DNA of 64,000 nucleotides from Rufibacter radiotolerans (GTDB lineage: Bacteria; Bacteroidota; Bacteroidia; Cytophagales; Hymenobacteraceae), in NCBI RefSeq assembly GCF_001078055.1, contig NZ_CP010777.1:4493001-4557000 (forward strand), read 5' to 3'. The notes under the pieces are model-generated. The model did not search any database. It saw only the letters and a list, made by a program, of their open reading frames with translations, and was not told where the DNA came from. Made by a program: the position numbers and the translations under genes. The first letter of the stretch is position 1. Each line of letters begins with the position of its first letter. Below, piece after piece: positions 22,270-31,472 of the stretch.

Positions 22270-25005
22270 ATGAGAAAAATTTTATCTCTGATGGTCCTGT
22301 GCCTTTTGGTCACGGGGCAGCTCCTGGCGCAAGCCCTGATTGATTCCAAACTCAAGACGGCCCTTCTTGACCGCTTAACCCCCGTGCAGGTGGTAGTCAC
22401 TTTTAAAGGAACCTCCGCTCCTTCGGTCTTAGATGTGGCCGCCCTCACCCAAGCCGGCATTACCAGAGGCCTAACCCTTCGGGCGCTGCCCATGGCCGGC
22501 GTTATCGCGCTGCCCGCCCAGATTGAGGCACTCGCGAACAATCCCCGGGTACTGTCTCTGTACCTGAATGAATCCCTTAACTATGAGAATGACGGCGCCA
22601 CCGCCCTTACCGGCGTGAACAAAGTGCGCAATGAAGCAGGCTTTACCGCCAAGAACGGCGGTTTCCCGGTTTCAGGGCAGGGCATAGGCGTTCTGGTGAA
22701 TGACAGCGGCGTAGACGGAACGCACCCAGACCTGCAGCTAGGCAAAAACCTGAAGCAGAACGTTACGTCCGCCACCAACCTGAATTCCGTTTCCGGCATC
22801 CTGCCCTACACCCCCATAGAAAACATTCCTAACACAGATGCCACCGGCGGGCACGGTACCCACGTGGCTGGTATTGTAGGCGGCACCGGCCAAGCCTCTT
22901 CCGGCAAATACACCGGGGTCGCCCCTGGCGCCGGCCTGGTAGGCTACGGTTCTGGCGCGGCGCTTCTGCTCCTGGACGTACTCTCTGGGTTTGACTACGC
23001 GCTCATCAACCAGGCACAGTACAATATCAGGGTCATCACCAACTCCTTCGGCAACACCAGTGACACCGGCACAGACGTGGACCCGGCAGACCCTATCACC
23101 ATTGCCACCAAGCGTTGCGTTGACAGAAACATAGTGGTGGTATTCTCGGCGGGTAACTCCGGGCCGGGCTCTGGTACCATCACCGGAAAGTATAAAAAAG
23201 CGCCCTGGATCATCACCGTAGCCGCCGGCGATAAGCAGGGTCGCCTGGCCAGCTTCTCTTCGCGGGGCATCAAGAACCGCGGCGGTTCCTTCACTCTGGA
23301 TGGCCAAACCTACACCTGGCAAGACCGCCCTACCGTGACCTCGCCAGGCGTGGACATTATCTCCACCCGCGTGATTGCCCCCGTTTCCTCCTTATCTGCC
23401 GACAAAGACGCCACCACCCTTGAGCCTGCCTATTTGCCGTTCTATACCCACATGAGCGGTACTTCTATGGCGGCCCCGCACATTGCCGGTATTGTGGCCC
23501 TGATCCTGGACGCCAACCCTAGCCTGAGTGTAGCCCAGGTGAAGGAGATTCTGCAGCAAACCGCCACCAACATGCCAGACCGCGAGTCCTGGGAAGTAGG
23601 CGCCGGCTACGTGAACGCCTATGCGGCTGTAGACAGAGCCTTCAGAACATCTGCCATCTATGGCTCTACCCTTAACCTGAACCGTACCTTCAACAGCAAT
23701 GTGAACTCGGTAGACGTGGCCGAGAATTTCACCATCAACTTCAACCCGGCCACCACGGCCACCAATGAGTATAAATTCACGGTGGCTTCTGGCACCACCG
23801 GCATTGAGGCCAAAATAAAGGCTGCCGGTGTGGCCGGCGAAACCGGAAACCCGGTGAGCCTGGCGCTTATCTCACCAAGCGGCGTGCAAACCAGAGGCGG
23901 CATTCCAGTACTTTTTGCTACCAGCTATGACCGAGGCGTGGCCGTAGCGTCACCGGAGCCCGGCACCTGGACCGTGCGGATTGCCGGCCTGAACGGCGTG
24001 GCCTTCCCAGAGGAAATCAAAGGCGTGGTGAACATGATGACCGCTGCCGGAACTACTGGTTTGGGAGACATCGCCGGTCACCCCGCTGAGGCTTCCATCA
24101 AGATGGCCGTGAAAGCCCGTCTAGCCGATGGCCTGACCGGAGGCGGCTATAAGCCAGATGAACTGCTCAAGCGCATTGACATGGCAGATTACCTGATGAT
24201 GGGCGAAGGCATTCGTCAGTTCCTGCCAATTGACGGTTCCTTTACCTTGACAGATGTAAAAGAAAGAAACCTGCTGGCTGAGTCTATCGTGGCCAAAGGT
24301 GCTGCCCTGCGTGATATCAACCATGTGTATAGCGGCATCATGCTGCCCGTGGCGCCAGGCAAGTTCTCGCCAAGCGGGAAAGTGAGCCGGGCAGACATTG
24401 CCTATTCCTTGGTACAGGCCCTGGGTTTGCAGAAATATGCTCTGGAGCGCAATGGCCAAACACCTACGGTAGAAGTAGACGGCACTACATACCCTATTGA
24501 AGACGCTGCTACCATTCCGGCCGGTCTGGAAGGCTACGTGAGCGTGGCCCTGGAACTGAACCTGATCAACGCCTACTACAGCGTGACCCAAGGCCCGTAT
24601 GACCTGCAGCCTACTTTGCACGCCACCTTTAAGCCGCTGCAAGACGTAACCCGCGCAGACTTTGCCGTGATCATTACCCGCACGCATGCCCAATGGAACG
24701 CTGCTACCCAGCCTGCGGCTACCAGCACTTCTGCCGCCGTGGCTTCCAGTGAGCGCGTGACTAGCTACCCTAACCCATTCTCGGGCAAAACCACCATTAG
24801 GTACGTTGTGGCCCAGGATGGTCCGGTGCAGATTGGGGTATATGATGTGCTGGGCAACAAGGTGAAGTCTCTGGTGTCTGAAACCAAGAAGTCTGGCACC
24901 TATACCGTAGACTTTGATGGTTCTGCCTTGCCGGTGGGTACCTATATCTACCGCGTAGAGGCCGGAGACAAAGTGTTCACTAACCGTATGATTCTGGCCA
25001 AGTAA
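22270..25005 (+). CDS. Secreted subtilase with SLH-like repeats and T9SS type A sorting domain
   Basis: 911 residues. Signal peptide MRKILSLMVLCLLVTGQLLA. Subtilisin-type S8 domain with the catalytic triad Asp145 (NDSGVDGTHPDL), His195 (GGHGTHVAGIVGG) and Ser399 (SGTSMAAPHIAGI). A P-domain-like beta region follows (about 490-610). Two S-layer-homology-like segments come next (GKFSPSGKVSRADIAYSLVQ and FKPLQDVTRADFAVIITR, about 640-810). The type IX C-terminal signal is at about 830-911 (SYPNPFSGKTTIRY, YDVLGNKVKSL, GTYIYRVEAGDKVFTNRMIL). Secreted by T9SS and probably surface-attached. SLH modules on a Gram-negative T9SS protease are unexpected. Confidence 0.92.
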   Translation: MRKILSLMVLCLLVTGQLLAQALIDSKLKTALLDRLTPVQVVVTFKGTSAPSVLDVAALTQAGITRGLTLRALPMAGVIALPAQIEALANNPRVLSLYLNESLNYENDGATALTGVNKVRNEAGFTAKNGGFPVSGQGIGVLVNDSGVDGTHPDLQLGKNLKQNVTSATNLNSVSGILPYTPIENIPNTDATGGHGTHVAGIVGGTGQASSGKYTGVAPGAGLVGYGSGAALLLLDVLSGFDYALINQAQYNIRVITNSFGNTSDTGTDVDPADPITIATKRCVDRNIVVVFSAGNSGPGSGTITGKYKKAPWIITVAAGDKQGRLASFSSRGIKNRGGSFTLDGQTYTWQDRPTVTSPGVDIISTRVIAPVSSLSADKDATTLEPAYLPFYTHMSGTSMAAPHIAGIVALILDANPSLSVAQVKEILQQTATNMPDRESWEVGAGYVNAYAAVDRAFRTSAIYGSTLNLNRTFNSNVNSVDVAENFTINFNPATTATNEYKFTVASGTTGIEAKIKAAGVAGETGNPVSLALISPSGVQTRGGIPVLFATSYDRGVAVASPEPGTWTVRIAGLNGVAFPEEIKGVVNMMTAAGTTGLGDIAGHPAEASIKMAVKARLADGLTGGGYKPDELLKRIDMADYLMMGEGIRQFLPIDGSFTLTDVKERNLLAESIVAKGAALRDINHVYSGIMLPVAPGKFSPSGKVSRADIAYSLVQALGLQKYALERNGQTPTVEVDGTTYPIEDAATIPAGLEGYVSVALELNLINAYYSVTQGPYDLQPTLHATFKPLQDVTRADFAVIITRTHAQWNAATQPAATSTSAAVASSERVTSYPNPFSGKTTIRYVVAQDGPVQIGVYDVLGNKVKSLVSETKKSGTYTVDFDGSALPVGTYIYRVEAGDKVFTNRMILAK

Positions 25006-25034
25006 GCCTTTCATTATTTCAGTCTTTCCTATTT

Positions 25035-25067
25035 AAAAGGAGCCACCCGTTGCGGGTGGCTCCTTTT
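25035..25067 (+). terminator. Rho-independent terminator
   Basis: 15-bp stem AAAAGGAGCCACCCG/CGGGTGGCTCCTTTT with loop TTG and a T-run, 30 nt after the subtilase stop. Confidence 0.9.
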
Positions 25068-25100
25068 TTTGTGTGCCAGGCAAGGCGGGAACTAAAAGCC

Positions 25101-25136
25101 GTTTTAAGGCCATTTTTCTGAAAATAGTCCCAAAAC
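25101..25136. repeat. 36-bp palindromic element, copy 9
   Basis: GTTTTAAGGCCATTTT, loop TCTG, AAAATAGTCCCAAAAC. One outer G-C pair. Confidence 0.8.
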
Positions 25137-25266
25137 GCCTGAATAGCTGCTAATAGTAGCGTGGTGGCGCTAATTTTAAAGACGGCTTTCTTGCTTTCCT
25201 GCCAAACAACCGGTAAACTTAGAGTTACAAACCACACATTTTTTTCCTCCCTTAACAGACAAACAC

Positions 25267-26910
25267 TTGAAAAGACGTGATTTTATAGGACTGACCGCTA
25301 TGGGCGTAGGAGGACTGATGTTCGCCAATATCCCAACGTTCGGTCATGAGATTGACCCGGCCCGCGCCCTGGAGCCCGCGGACGTGGCCTTACACAAACG
25401 CTTGGCCAACGTGGCCCTCAACGCCGCAAAAGCCAAAGGTGCCACCTACACAGACGTACGCATAGGTCGTTACCTTTCCCAAAACCTGTTCACCCGTGAG
25501 AAGCAGGTGCAGGGCATTAGCACCACAGAGTCTTATGGCGTGGGCGTGCGCGTGATTGCCAATGATACCTGGGGCTTTGCCGCCACCTCAGACGTGAGTG
25601 ACAAAGGCATTGCCAAAGCCGCCGAACAGGCCGTGGCCATTGCCAAAGCCAACTCTAAACTGCAGAAAGAGCCGGTAAAACTGGCCCCGCAGCAAGGCTA
25701 CGGCGAAGTGACCTGGAAAACGCCTATCAAGCAGAACGCCTTCGGGGTGCCGGTTTCTGAGAAAGCCGACCTGCTGCTGGCTGCCAACGCCGCCGCGCTG
25801 GCCAACGGCGCTAACTTCGTGAACTCGGCGCTGTTCCAGATCAACGAGCAGAAATACTTTGCCTCTACAGACGGGTCTTACATTGACCAGGACATTCATA
25901 GAATCTGGCCCAACTTTACGGTAACCGCCGTAGACAAGGCATCTGGCAAGTTCAAAACCCGTGATGCGCTGAGCGCGCCCATGGGAATGGGTTACGAGTA
26001 CCTCACAGTGAAGGCGCCTACCATGAAAGGCCCCGAAGGCACCGGTCTTATTGGCTATGACAAGTACTATGATATAGTGGCAGACGCTGGTCTGGCCGCC
26101 AAACAAGCCCGCGAAAAACTGACAGCCAAGTCTGTTTTAGCTGGTAAATATGACCTGGTGCTGGACCCCAACCACTTGGGCTTAACCATACACGAAAGTG
26201 TGGGTCACCCGCTGGAACTGGACCGTGTATTAGGCTATGAGGCCAACTACGCCGGTACATCCTTCGCCACCCTGGACAAATGGAAAACCAAGAACTTCCC
26301 GTACGGCAGCAAACTGGTGAACATCTTCGCTGATAAAGTGCAGGAAGGTTCTCTGGGCGCCGTGGGCTATGATGATGAAGGCGTGAAAACCAAGCGCTGG
26401 GACCTGATCAAAGACGGTATTCTGGTAAACTACCAGGCCACCCGCGACCAGGTGCACATCCTGGGCGAGAAAGAGTCGCACGGCTGCTCTTACGCCGACA
26501 ACTGGAGCTCGGTGCAGTTCCAGCGCATGCCTAACGTGTCACTGGCGCCTGGCAAGCAGAAACTGAGCGTAGACGAGATGATCAAAGACGTGAAACGCGG
26601 TATCTACATTGCCGGACGCGGTTCTTATTCCATTGACCAGCAACGCTACAACTTCCAGTTTGGCGGGCAGTTGTTCTATGAGATCAAAGACGGCAAGATT
26701 GTAGGACCCTTGGAAGATGTGGCCTACCAGAGCAACACCCAGGAATTCTGGAACTCCTGCGCCGCCGTCTGTGACGAAAGCGACTACCGCATGTTCGGGA
26801 GTTTCTTTGACGGCAAAGGCCAGCCCAGCCAGGTAAGCGCCGTGTCGCACGGTTCTGCGCACACCCGTTTTAACGGCGTCAATGTCATCAATACTGGTCG
26901 TAAGATTTAA
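25267..26910 (+). CDS. TldD-type metalloprotease with Tat-like signal
   Basis: 547 residues. The start is TTG 25267, giving MKRRDFIGLTAMGVGGLMFA, a twin-arginine-like export signal. No alternative nearby start was seen. The TldD zinc motif HExxxH is present as HESVGHPLELDR (His309, Glu310, His314), followed by LGYEANYAGTSFAT and GSYSIDQQRYNFQFGGQ of the family C-terminus. TldD/TldE proteases degrade unfolded or modified peptides, with TldD catalytic. Directly followed by the PmbA/TldE-like gene, so a heterodimer is likely. The export signal is an oddity, because E. coli TldD is cytoplasmic. Confidence 0.92.
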   Translation: MKRRDFIGLTAMGVGGLMFANIPTFGHEIDPARALEPADVALHKRLANVALNAAKAKGATYTDVRIGRYLSQNLFTREKQVQGISTTESYGVGVRVIANDTWGFAATSDVSDKGIAKAAEQAVAIAKANSKLQKEPVKLAPQQGYGEVTWKTPIKQNAFGVPVSEKADLLLAANAAALANGANFVNSALFQINEQKYFASTDGSYIDQDIHRIWPNFTVTAVDKASGKFKTRDALSAPMGMGYEYLTVKAPTMKGPEGTGLIGYDKYYDIVADAGLAAKQAREKLTAKSVLAGKYDLVLDPNHLGLTIHESVGHPLELDRVLGYEANYAGTSFATLDKWKTKNFPYGSKLVNIFADKVQEGSLGAVGYDDEGVKTKRWDLIKDGILVNYQATRDQVHILGEKESHGCSYADNWSSVQFQRMPNVSLAPGKQKLSVDEMIKDVKRGIYIAGRGSYSIDQQRYNFQFGGQLFYEIKDGKIVGPLEDVAYQSNTQEFWNSCAAVCDESDYRMFGSFFDGKGQPSQVSAVSHGSAHTRFNGVNVINTGRKI

Positions 26911-26975
26911 TTAAACTAAGGGGCAAGCCCAGATGGAAGTCTTGTGCCTTGCTACCTGATACGTGATACTAACAA

Positions 26976-28292
26976 ATGGCAATACTAAGTAAAGACCAGG
27001 CCCAGGCGCTCCTCAAAAAAGCCCTGAGCTATTCAAAAGCCGATGAGTGTGAGGTAAACCTCAACGGTTATAAAGGCGGCAACATCCGCTACGCCCGCAG
27101 CACGGTAAGCACCAGCGGCGAGGAAGAAAACATGTCGCTGAGCGTAGAATCCCGCTTTGGCAAACGTTCTGGCGTGGCCACCATCAATGAGTTTGACGAT
27201 GCCTCGCTGGAGAAAGTAGTGCGCCGCGCCGAAGAGGTGGCCCGCATTGCCCCCGAAAGCCCGGAGTACGTGCCTATGCTGGGACCGCAGACGTATCTGC
27301 CCAGCAACGCGTGGTTCAAAAGCACGGCAGACATCAACCCAGAGTACCGCGCTGAGGCCGCCCGCAAGAGCATGGCCCTGGCCGACAGCAAGAAGTTGAC
27401 TTCGGCTGGTTTCTGGGAAGACCGTAGTGGGTTCAGCGCTAAGATGAACTCCAAAGGTCTGTTCGCCTACAACCAAAGCTCCAACGTAGATTTCTCCGTG
27501 ACCATGCGTACCGAGGACGGCACCGGCTCTGGTTACGTGACCCGTGACGTGAGTGACGTAAGCAAACTGGACACCGCTGCCGCCTCGGCTATTGCCGCTC
27601 AGAAAGCCATAGGCTCTATGAACGCCAAGGCCATTGAGCCTGGCAAGTACACCGTAATTCTGGAGCCAACCGCCGCCGTGGATTTGTTGCAGAACATGTT
27701 CGGAAACATGGACGCCCGTTCTGCCGAGGAAGGTCGTTCGTTCCTGAGCAAGACCGGCGGGGCTACCAAACTGGGCGAGAAGATGTTCGATTCCCGCGTG
27801 ACCATCACCTCAGACCCAACCAACCCAGAAATCCCTACCTCTACCTGGGCCGGCGACGGTCGTCCGCACGAAAAGGTGACCTGGATTGACAAAGGCGTTA
27901 TTAAGCAGATGCCGTACTCGCGTTTCTGGGCGCAGAAAAAAGGCGTGAAAGGCCTTCCTATGCCGGGCGGCTTCATCATGGCCGGCGGTACCCAGAGCCT
28001 GGAAGACCTCATCAAAGGCACCCAGAAAGGCATCTTGGTAACGCGTTTATGGTACATACGTGCCGTTGACCCGCAGACCCTGCTCTACACCGGCCTCACC
28101 CGCGACGGAACCTTCTACATTGAGAACGGAAAGATCAAGCACCCGGTCAAGAACTTCCGCTTCAACGAGAGCCCAGTGATCATGCTCAATAACCTGGAAG
28201 CCCTGGGCAAGCCGCAACGCATTGGCGGCAACCTGGTGCCACCAATGAAGATCAGAGACTTTACCTTCACCAGCTTGTCAGACGCGGTGTAA
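26976..28292 (+). CDS. TldE/PmbA-type partner protease subunit
   Basis: 438 residues with the PmbA_TldD fold: N-terminal YSKADECEVNLNGYKGGNIR, central EPTAAVDLLQNMFGNMDARS where TldD carries HExxxH, and C-terminal TRDGTFYIENGKIKHPVKNF plus MLNNLEALGKPQRIGGN. The zinc motif is absent, as in TldE, so it is probably the structural partner of the preceding TldD homologue. No signal peptide is visible (MAILSKDQAQALLKK), in contrast to the Tat-like N-terminus of its partner. Same operon (65-nt gap). Confidence 0.9.
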   Translation: MAILSKDQAQALLKKALSYSKADECEVNLNGYKGGNIRYARSTVSTSGEEENMSLSVESRFGKRSGVATINEFDDASLEKVVRRAEEVARIAPESPEYVPMLGPQTYLPSNAWFKSTADINPEYRAEAARKSMALADSKKLTSAGFWEDRSGFSAKMNSKGLFAYNQSSNVDFSVTMRTEDGTGSGYVTRDVSDVSKLDTAAASAIAAQKAIGSMNAKAIEPGKYTVILEPTAAVDLLQNMFGNMDARSAEEGRSFLSKTGGATKLGEKMFDSRVTITSDPTNPEIPTSTWAGDGRPHEKVTWIDKGVIKQMPYSRFWAQKKGVKGLPMPGGFIMAGGTQSLEDLIKGTQKGILVTRLWYIRAVDPQTLLYTGLTRDGTFYIENGKIKHPVKNFRFNESPVIMLNNLEALGKPQRIGGNLVPPMKIRDFTFTSLSDAV

Positions 28293-28306
28293 ATCCTTGC
28301 CCCAAA

Positions 28307-28328
28307 CCCCTCTCCCTTTGGAGAGGGG
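28307..28328 (+). terminator. Rho-independent terminator
   Basis: 9-bp stem CCCCTCTCC/GGAGAGGGG, loop CTTT, followed by CTTTTTT, 14 nt after the pmbA-like stop. Confidence 0.8.
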
Positions 28329-28335
28329 CTTTTTT

Positions 28336-28371
28336 GTTTTCGGGCTGTTTTCTGGGAAACAGGCTCAAAAC
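28336..28371. repeat. 36-bp palindromic element, copy 10
   Basis: GTTTTCGGGCTGTTTT, loop CTGG, GAAACAGGCTCAAAAC. Directly follows the terminator's T-run. Confidence 0.8.
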
Positions 28372-28408
28372 GCAGGGTTGGTTCTTCTTCGCTTTATCTT
28401 TTTCTCTT

Positions 28409-28500
28409 TTGTCATCCTGAAAGGACCTTTTGGGCGAACAGTAGTAGCATTTACTATAACGCCTATCTAGTTGGCCCTCAAGGTTCTTTCAGAATGACAA
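28409..28500. repeat. Long inverted repeat, second repeat family
   Basis: Arms TTGTCATCCTGAAAGGACCT(T) and AAGGTTCTTTCAGAATGACA(A), about 21 nt each with a few mismatches, around a 50-nt spacer. The TGTCATCCTGA ends resemble a repeat type common between genes of Bacteroidota; that recognition is from memory. Confidence 0.65.
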
Positions 28501-28526
28501 TTTAGTAATGTAGGAACTTCACCAAA

Positions 28527-29147
28527 ATGCCTACCCCTTTCACCTTCGTACGCTTACAATACCGCTCCGGCAACTGGGATACCGACCAGCGTATGCCGTC
28601 TAACCTGCTCAATTCCTTGGTAGAGTACACCACCGTGCCCGTGGTAGAGCAGGAGAAGGTCATCTCTCTGGAAAGCGCGGAGTTGTTCCGGTATCCGTTC
28701 TGCTATCTGAGCGGGCACAAGCTGGTGCAGTTCAACGCCAAGGAGAAGGCCAATTTTGTGAAGTATGTGCAGAACGGAGGCTTCGTGTTTGTGGACGATT
28801 GCAACCATGACATTGACGGCCTGTTTGCGCGGTCCTTTGAGGAACAGATGCGCGTCTGCTTCGGCCCGAAGGCTCTGAAGAAACTCCCCAATACCCACCC
28901 GCTGTACAAATCCTTTTTCAAATTTGAGGAAGGCCCGCCCACTACCTCTTTTGAGCTCAATGGCTGGGGCGATGACCTGGTGCACGACTACCTCAAAGCC
29001 TATGAAGTGAACGGCCGCATTGGCGTGCTCTACAGCAACAAAGACTACGGCTGCGAGTGGGACTATGACTTCCGGAACAAGCGCTGGCTGGCGGAGGATA
29101 ACACCAAGTTTGGCGTGAATATTCTCATGTATGCCCTGACCAGTTAA
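28527..29147 (+). CDS. DUF4159 domain protein
   Basis: 206 residues, no signal peptide. Starts MPTPFTFVRLQYRSGNWDTD with the DUF4159 features PFCYLSGHKLVQFNAKEKAN, GGFVFVDDCNHD, THPLYKSFFKFEEGPPT and NKDYGCEWDYDFRNKRW. The fold resembles glutamine-amidotransferase-like/ThuA domains without a clear catalytic Cys. DUF4159 proteins are repeatedly found next to MoxR ATPase and von Willebrand-type genes, as here. Function unknown, probably a structural or ligand-binding part of that system. Confidence 0.87.
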   Translation: MPTPFTFVRLQYRSGNWDTDQRMPSNLLNSLVEYTTVPVVEQEKVISLESAELFRYPFCYLSGHKLVQFNAKEKANFVKYVQNGGFVFVDDCNHDIDGLFARSFEEQMRVCFGPKALKKLPNTHPLYKSFFKFEEGPPTTSFELNGWGDDLVHDYLKAYEVNGRIGVLYSNKDYGCEWDYDFRNKRWLAEDNTKFGVNILMYALTS

Positions 29148-29153
29148 AGGGAA

Positions 29154-29199
29154 TTTCCGTTTTAAGCCCATTTTCTTGAAAACAGGCCCAAAACGGAAA
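29154..29199. repeat. 36-bp palindromic element, copy 11, extended stem
   Basis: Core 29159-29194 with outer stem TTTCC/GGAAA. Lies between the DUF4159 and moxR genes, 6 nt after the former's stop. Confidence 0.9.
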
Positions 29200-29259
29200 G
29201 ATTATTCCAACAACAATCATTTACTTACTACACACAAATTACCTAAGCTTTACCCTCCC

Positions 29260-30255
29260 TTGACTGCACAAGAAGTAAACCAGCTTTTAGATAAACTCCC
29301 TGTCCTTCGGCAGGAAATTGGGAAGATCATTGTAGGCCAGCAAGAGGTGCTGGATGAGGTGCTCATCACGCTTCTAGCCGGCGGACACGGCCTGCTGGAA
29401 GGCGTACCGGGATTGGCCAAAACCTTGTTGGTCCGCACGCTGGCCAGCGCCGTTGATTTGCCTTTCCGGCGTATTCAATTCACGCCAGACTTGATGCCCA
29501 CCGATATTTTGGGTACCGAGGTGCTGGAAGAGGACCACACCACCGGCAAGCGCTTTTTCCAGTTCAATGAAGGCCCCATCTTCGCGAGTATTGTACTGGC
29601 AGATGAGATTAACCGGACCCCGCCTAAAACGCAGGCGGCGCTCTTGGAGGCTATGCAGGAATTTGAGGTGACCTACGCGGGTAAAACCTATCCGCTGCCT
29701 CGGCCTTTCTTTTTACTAGCCACCCAAAACCCCATTGAGCAAAGCGGCACCTACCCGTTGCCCGAAGCGCAACTAGACCGTTTCCTGCTCTACATTAAAA
29801 TACAGTACCCCACGGAGCTGGAGGAAATTTCCGTTCTGAAAAGCACCACCGGCGGTGCCCGCGAGAAGGTACAGCCTATCTTATCTGGGCCGGAGATTCT
29901 GACGCTGCAAAGCCTGGTGCGGGAAGTCTCCATTTCAGATGAATTGGTGGCCTATGTGGCGCGCCTGGTCCGTGCTACCCGACCAGAGGATACCCAGGTG
30001 CCGTTTGTGCAGGACTTTGTGCGCTGGGGCGCCGGTCCGCGCGCTGGCCAAGCACTCATCCTCACCGCCAAAGCCCGTGCCTTATTGCAAGGCCGCTTTG
30101 CCGTGACTTTGCCAGATTTGCACACCATGGCGTATCCCGTGCTTCGGCATAGAATCCTCGTGAATTTCTCTGCCGAGGCTGATAATATTACCACAGATAA
30201 AGTGGTAGAGGAACTGGTGAAAGGTGTGGAGTTGCCAAGGGAGGTATTGCGGTAG
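29260..30255 (+). CDS. MoxR-family AAA+ ATPase
   Basis: 331 residues from the TTG at 29260 (MTAQEVNQLLDKLPVLRQEI); the TTG further upstream at 29176 is inside a palindromic element and encodes unlikely sequence. Walker A GVPGLAKT (residues 48-55), Walker B VLADEINR, sensor 1 LLATQNP and the family segment GTYPLPEAQLDRFLL are all present. MoxR ATPases act as chaperones that mature or activate protein complexes together with von Willebrand-type partners. Here the partners are the DUF58 and BatA-like genes downstream. A 15-bp hairpin follows, so expression of later genes may be attenuated. Confidence 0.93.
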   Translation: MTAQEVNQLLDKLPVLRQEIGKIIVGQQEVLDEVLITLLAGGHGLLEGVPGLAKTLLVRTLASAVDLPFRRIQFTPDLMPTDILGTEVLEEDHTTGKRFFQFNEGPIFASIVLADEINRTPPKTQAALLEAMQEFEVTYAGKTYPLPRPFFLLATQNPIEQSGTYPLPEAQLDRFLLYIKIQYPTELEEISVLKSTTGGAREKVQPILSGPEILTLQSLVREVSISDELVAYVARLVRATRPEDTQVPFVQDFVRWGAGPRAGQALILTAKARALLQGRFAVTLPDLHTMAYPVLRHRILVNFSAEADNITTDKVVEELVKGVELPREVLR

Positions 30256-30285
30256 TCATTTCAATGAGCGATACCGCCAACCAAG

Positions 30286-30317
30286 CGCAGACTCTCCCCT
30301 TGAGGGGAGAGTCTGCG
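30286..30317 (+). terminator. Hairpin inside the MoxR operon
   Basis: 15-bp stem CGCAGACTCTCCCCT/AGGGGAGAGTCTGCG with a 2-nt loop, followed by TTTAATAA. Terminator or attenuator between moxR and the DUF58 gene. Confidence 0.7.
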
Positions 30318-30451
30318 TTTAATAACCTGATTGCATATTTGCAAAGGATAGTGTTACTAATGGTGTTTTTTGAATTCGAATAAAATCATTTACAATACCT
30401 TCAAAAGTGGGACGAAAAGCTCCTAACCTAATAAAGTAATTCATTTTTTCT

Positions 30452-31336
30452 ATGCCCCATCGCCTCCTCAACCCACAAACATTTTCCGCCATTAAAGACC
30501 TGCGCTTAATTGCGAAGGCCGTGGTAGATGGGTTCCTGTTGGGGCAGAACCAGAGCATCAGGCGGGGGGCGGGCATTGAGTTCAGTCAGTACCGAAGTTA
30601 CCAGCCCGGCGATGATCTGCGGCAGTTGGACTGGAAGATGTTTGCGCGGTCAGATAGGTACTACATTAGGGAGTCGGAGGTAGACAGCAGTGTGGCCGTT
30701 AGGTTTGTGTTAGATGCCAGCGGCTCTATGGCGCACCAGGACGGTACCCTTTCCAAGCTAGACTACGCTCGGTATTTGGTGGCGGCGCTGGCCTACCTGG
30801 CCACCCAGCAGGGCGATGCCGTGGGCTTGTTTGTCTTGCAGAAAGACCAGGTGCTGCAATTAGCGCCGGGGCAATCTACCCAGCACCTGCAACGCCTTTT
30901 CCACCAACTAGACCAAGTGAAACCCGGCGGGAATTTCCCAGCGGCTGACCGTTTAACTCCTGTTTTTGCCAAAAAGAGGCAAAAGGAGATAACCGTGCTG
31001 GTCACCGATATGTACGAGCAGACTTCAGAGATAACGGAAACCCTGCGCAAGATAGGCGCCCGCGAAAAAGACACGCTCCTGTTCCACCTCATGGGCCAGA
31101 ACGAGCTGGAGTTTACTTACCAGGGGCAGGTGTCTTTTCAGGATCTGGAGACCGGCCAAATCCTGCAGGTGAACGCAGAAACTCAGAAGACTACCTATCT
31201 GGAGAACCTGCAGCAGTGGCTTCAAACCATTGAAGCAGATACCCGCAAACGGCAGATTCAATACGAGCGCTTCCACCTGCATGAGCCTCTGGACAAAGCC
31301 CTGCGTGCCTTTCTGTTGAACAGGGCTAAACAATAG
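30452..31336 (+). CDS. DUF58 / von Willebrand-type domain protein
   Basis: 294 residues. DUF58 signature RRGAGIEFSQYRSYQPGDDL followed by LDWKMFARSD. A MIDAS-like motif DASGSM (Asp88, Ser90, Ser92) could bind a divalent metal. The remainder continues as a vWA-like Rossmann fold (GDAVGLFVLQ, ITVLVTDMYE, TLLFHLMG). No signal or membrane helix. Partner of the MoxR ATPase encoded just upstream in characterised systems; exact client unknown. Confidence 0.9.
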   Translation: MPHRLLNPQTFSAIKDLRLIAKAVVDGFLLGQNQSIRRGAGIEFSQYRSYQPGDDLRQLDWKMFARSDRYYIRESEVDSSVAVRFVLDASGSMAHQDGTLSKLDYARYLVAALAYLATQQGDAVGLFVLQKDQVLQLAPGQSTQHLQRLFHQLDQVKPGGNFPAADRLTPVFAKKRQKEITVLVTDMYEQTSEITETLRKIGAREKDTLLFHLMGQNELEFTYQGQVSFQDLETGQILQVNAETQKTTYLENLQQWLQTIEADTRKRQIQYERFHLHEPLDKALRAFLLNRAKQ

Positions 31337-31378
31337 ATCTCTTCTTGTTTTGAGAACTTGAGTAGAAAGGACATTCCT

Positions 31379-31414
31379 GTTTCCAGCCCGTTTTCCAGAA
31401 AACACCTCCAAAAC
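31379..31414. repeat. 36-bp palindromic element, copy 12
   Basis: GTTTCCAGCCCGTTTT, loop CCAG, AAAACACCTCCAAAAC. 42 nt after the DUF58 stop. Confidence 0.78.
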
Positions 31415-31472
31415 GAATCGCCACCATCTATCTTTGCCCATTCTCTCATTCACTCACTCACCCAATCACTCA

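Noticed and set aside
29176..29259. Upstream TTG start for moxR
   Set aside because: This extension begins inside a palindromic element and adds sequence absent from MoxR family N-termini; TTG 29260 is preferred.
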